The position numbers and the translations under genes are program-made. From NCBI GenBank assembly GCA_032353305.1, contig JAUCNG010380592.1, positions 1 to 11,141 of the forward strand: a DNA stretch of 11,141 bases. Direction: 5' to 3'. Below the pieces are notes generated by a model that saw only the letters and a program-made list of their open reading frames with translations, was not told the origin of the DNA and made no database searches. Every line of letters begins with the position of its first letter. The stretch's first letter is position 1. This DNA is from Cephalothrix spiralis. Lineage: Eukaryota; Nemertea; Palaeonemertea; Archinemertea; Cephalotrichidae. This document shows, piece by piece, positions 7,954 to 11,141 of the stretch.

Positions 7954-8148
7954 CTATAGTATATATCATGTTCAACTGGCCAATTTTCGTCTATTCACTT
8001 TTTGTTTACTACGACCAGCCCTCGCAAAGGATGCATTGTTATTCCATTATCATATCGCGAACCATTGAATGCTTTGAATCGTCGCGAGGTCAACTGGCCA
8101 ATCTGATATTTTGCGAAATTGGCCAGTTGAACATTATATATACTACAG
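7954..8148. mobile_element. MITE-like element with about 34-bp terminal inverted repeats
   Basis: The left end (7954-7987) pairs with the right end (8115-8148) with three mismatches. Conserved core: ATGTTCAACTGGCCAATTT on one side and its complement on the other. The interior also folds imperfectly (CCTCGC near 8020 against GCGAGG near 8085), and TCAACTGGCCAAT appears a third time at 8091-8103. Length is about 195 bp with no coding sequence of its own. No clear target-site duplication was found, so the ends are approximate. Confidence 0.75.
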
Positions 8149-8429
8149 TAGTTTTAAGGATTCTCAAATAATTACTGTAATTCCAGCTCTCGTTAATTCA
8201 GCGAGCGGGAGTTATCTCGTCCTGTGAAATTTGTAGACATGATTTAATTTATTCAAAGCCACTAATTTTGGTATCTCCGATTGCTAAATAAATATCTTAC
8301 AGCAAATTAATATTTTAAAAAAATAATAAAATTGTTTTTGTTTCTTAATTATCATAGCTACCAGTGAGGAAAAGGGGCATAACAACACAATCATATATTT
8401 AAAATTTCAAGTCAATAATAAAGATTTCA

Positions 8430-8690
<261 letters not shown>

Positions 8691-8773
8691 TTAAGAATAT
8701 TTCCAAAATAGGCTGTGTTGCACAAATTATTATCTGTAACCAGTGGTGTTCCAAGTACCAATCTTCACAGCAT

Positions 8774-8939
8774 TCTTTATAAGAACCCAGTACCTTTAGG
8801 TAGCGATTCTATGTTAGCAGGAATATCTTGGTATAAATTAGCCAAACTGTAGCAAACCAAGATATTCCAGATAGATGGATCATTTTATTGACCTGCTAAC
8901 ATAGATTTGCTCCTTTAAAGTAATGGGTGCTTATAAAGA
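8774..8939. mobile_element. Foldback element with long inverted arms
   Basis: The left arm (8774-8832) and right arm (8856-8939) are inverted copies. TCTTTATAAG, ATTCTATGTTAGCAG (one mismatch) and GAATATCTTGGT on the left all recur in reverse complement on the right. The right arm has an extra 25 bp (8868-8892). The loop is only 23 bp, so most of the 166 bp can fold into one hairpin. It has no open frame. It is either a foldback/MITE transposon or an inverted duplication; no target-site duplication was found. Confidence 0.75.
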
Positions 8940-9021
8940 AGCTATAAAAGACCAGGGTCTGCCAGTAGTTAAGCAGTCGGTACTGTGTTGAATCAGTAAT
9001 TCCAAATGTTATGGAACAGTA

Positions 9022-9190
9022 CAAATCGGAGTATCTTGTAGACATCTTGGATAAAATTTTACCATTTTAGTATTATGCTAAAATAAATAATTATCACAAT
9101 AGCAGAACAATACTTTCTGGGCATTTATTTTGGCACCATCGTAACCAAAAAGAATACGATAAATTTTAATTGGCTTTCAAAGGTGCCCAA
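9022..9190 (+). repeat. Dispersed repeat family, copy 4
   Basis: Same family and orientation as the copies at 1012-1590, but in a different DHX15 intron. It includes the extended left end (TGTAGACATCTTGGATA), then TTAGTATTATGCTAAAATAA, the TTTTGGCACCATCGTAACC core and the final TTGGCTTTCAAAGGTGCCCA. With copy 5 it shares changes such as ATTATCACAATAGCA, so copies 4 and 5 are closest relatives. Confidence 0.85.
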
Positions 9191-9329
9191 AAAAATTACA
9201 TTTACAAATTAAAGCGAGCGAAAGCTTTGATCACGCTCTTCAAAAATATATAGTTTGCTATAGTTTACGTGAAGACTAAATTTTACCAAGATATCGGTTA
9301 ATTTACAAACAAAGGGTTAAGGATAAGTT

Positions 9330-9502
9330 CAAATCTGATTAACTTATAAAATTTTGGGATAAACTTTTAGTTGTACCATTTAGTATTATGCTAAAATAAA
9401 CTATTATCACAATAGCAAAATAATACTTTCTGGGCAATTATGTTGGCACCATCGTAACCAAAGAAAATACGATAAATTTCAATTGGCTTTCAAAGGTGCC
9501 CA
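9330..9502 (+). repeat. Dispersed repeat family, copy 5
   Basis: Fifth copy, about 315 bp after copy 4. The core TTGGCACCATCGTAACC and end TTGGCTTTCAAAGGTGCCCA are intact. Similarity to copy 4 continues past the end: AAAGCGAG.GAAAGCTTT and AAAAATATATAGTTT follow both copies. This suggests local duplication of a unit larger than the repeat. In this copy CTGGGCA and TGCCCAG can pair as a 7-bp stem. Confidence 0.85.
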
Positions 9503-10126
9503 GATATATTACCTTCACAAATAAAAGCGAGTGAAAGCTTTTTACAATGTAAGATACCCAAGTTTTACAAAAATATATAGTTTCCTATATTATCTACTAA
9601 AACTGAGGATCTCTAGCTTTCAGAACGGTCCAAAAGTCGATTGACCCCTTTTTCGAAATCAACGCTTGCGCAGTTCTCTTTTCGCTCTACGCATGTTCCG
9701 AGTCGAAAATAAAACAGCGCATTTTGTTGATTAGTTGGCAATTTTATTTACAATTTTTGAACTCGAACATCTCGGCAATAAGTGCTGGTTTGAGGCTATG
9801 TATGCAAATGTATTGCCAACAGATACAAATATGACCCTGATCTCTTTATCCGTTTTTATTTTCGGTTCTTGCATGCGCGGAGCAAAAACTGAACAAGAAA
9901 AGGGGGCCAAAAGAATTTCTGCATCTTGACGGCGAACAAGAATTTTAGAGTCAGTTACATGGCGTTTCCAGGACTTTCCCTGACATATCAAGCAAATTTC
10001 CAGTCGCGACATCTTGAAAAAGTCTAGATGACAGTTAGTCGCAACAATTCTCATGAACCGGACGCGACAAATGTTTTTGCCCGAACGACATTTTGTCCAA
10101 AACTTTCATGAAATTTCCAGCCTCTA

Positions 10127-10561
<435 letters not shown>

Positions 10562-11141
10562 CTAAAATACATGAAATAACATATTATTGAAATGAAATAA
10601 CGGAAACTAACAGTGACTCCAGGCAAATGGGTGGGTACCAGAGACTGGTGTTATAAAATTTTATAAAGCGTAAAACAAACGGGTTGGTGCACGCGGGAAA
10701 TAGCTATGAATAGCGATATATAAGTCTGCTAAAAAAGACCGTATCGAGCAGGCAACCAGTCTAGGTCATACTCGACCACAGTCTTCCGTCGAATATCGTA
10801 TGGAATTCATTTTGTTTCAATAATCTTGCTGCAACGAAACAATTATAACCGATGACACAATATTATACTTTAATATAGTATCAACAATATTCCACAATTT
10901 ATGCCTCACAGCGATTCAAGATATATCGTTACAGCGACGTAAAAAATGTGTTAACATGGCAGCGGCGAGGGTTTCGACGGAATATGTTATAGAATGTAAA
11001 ACAATTAGGTTTGGAATATTAGGAGTCGGACAACCTAGCCCCTAAGGGTTGGTTGTTTTACGGGGCGGAAATTTCCCTTTCAACCAACGTTGGTTGACGG
11101 GGACAAAATCTGCCCCGTAATGTCAAACGAGCCGTAGGGGC
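10562..11141 (-). other. DHX15: DHX15 intron, upstream part (open at the window edge)
   Basis: This is the 3' part of the intron preceding the exon at 10561. No sequence resembling the preceding DHX15 coding segment was seen on the minus strand, and there is no other gene. It is AT-rich up to about 11030, then changes sharply to a GC-rich palindromic stretch that reaches the window end. Confidence 0.75.
11038..11141. mobile_element. GC-rich palindromic (foldback) element at the window edge
   Basis: Nearly the whole 104 bp is one imperfect palindrome centred at 11088/11089. The centre TCAACCAACGTTGGTTGA (11080-11097) is a perfect 18-bp palindrome. Further out, TTACGGGGC (11058-11066) pairs with GCCCCGTAA (11113-11121), and GCCCCT (11038-11043) with AGGGGC (11136-11141). 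It is GC-rich against AT-rich surroundings, suggesting an inserted foldback or MITE. It may continue past the window, so its right end is uncertain. Confidence 0.7.

Noticed and set aside
7929-8171. 80-codon plus-strand open frame with hydrophobic stretches.
   Set aside because: Lies almost entirely on the TIR element 7954-8148, and its ends mirror the inverted repeats.
9731-10054. Open frames on both strands (107 and 64 codons).
   Set aside because: No recognisable domain, overlapping in opposite directions, inside a DHX15 intron without splice support.

Overview
The window looks like intronic DNA from an animal (metazoan) nuclear genome, AT-rich and dense in small transposons. Its backbone is a minus-strand, intron-containing gene for the pre-mRNA splicing and ribosome-biogenesis DEAH-box helicase DHX15 (Prp43). 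Four internal exons can be placed to the base, at 10561-10303, 8668-8477, 6968-6846 and 679-489. Each has GT-AG boundaries, and the codon phases fit from one exon to the next. Together they run from motif VI of the helicase core, through the winged-helix and ratchet (HA2) regions, to the edge of the OB-fold. The first and last exons lie outside the window. I cannot name the species; an invertebrate is my guess.

The 6.2-kb intron 680-6845 carries a second gene on the opposite strand, at 2988-5629. It has no apparent introns and encodes about twelve ankyrin repeats, a helical linker and a Ser/Thr-type (TKL-like) protein kinase domain. Eight of the ankyrin repeats are a highly uniform 99-bp tandem array. 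The reading frame breaks at 4056-4071, where an 8-bp near-duplication separates the ankyrin half (2988-4076) from the kinase half (to 5629). The gene has a TATA box, a good start context and a perfect 14-bp hairpin upstream. It lies between related direct repeats (A at 2004-2491; B and C at 5702-6470), which suggests that a larger duplicated or mobile unit landed in the DHX15 intron.

The rest of the intronic DNA is mostly short repeats. There are five copies of one dispersed repeat of about 135-160 bp, all in the same orientation. There is a tRNA-Gly-like SINE head on the minus strand (1674-1745). Two TIR elements occur at 6585-6823 and 7954-8148, and a 408-bp hAT-like element at 7185-7592 has 6-bp flanking duplications and 20-bp-spaced subterminal motifs. 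Foldback sequences lie at 8774-8939 and 11038-11141, with several perfect palindromes elsewhere. Despite this load, the DHX15 exons and splice sites look intact, so the host gene is probably functional. The nested ankyrin-kinase is either a recent pseudogene, a spliced gene, or an assembly error away from being intact.

The most interesting items are the nested ankyrin-kinase with its frame break and flanking repeats, and the cluster of unrelated MITE-like elements around the DHX15 exons.
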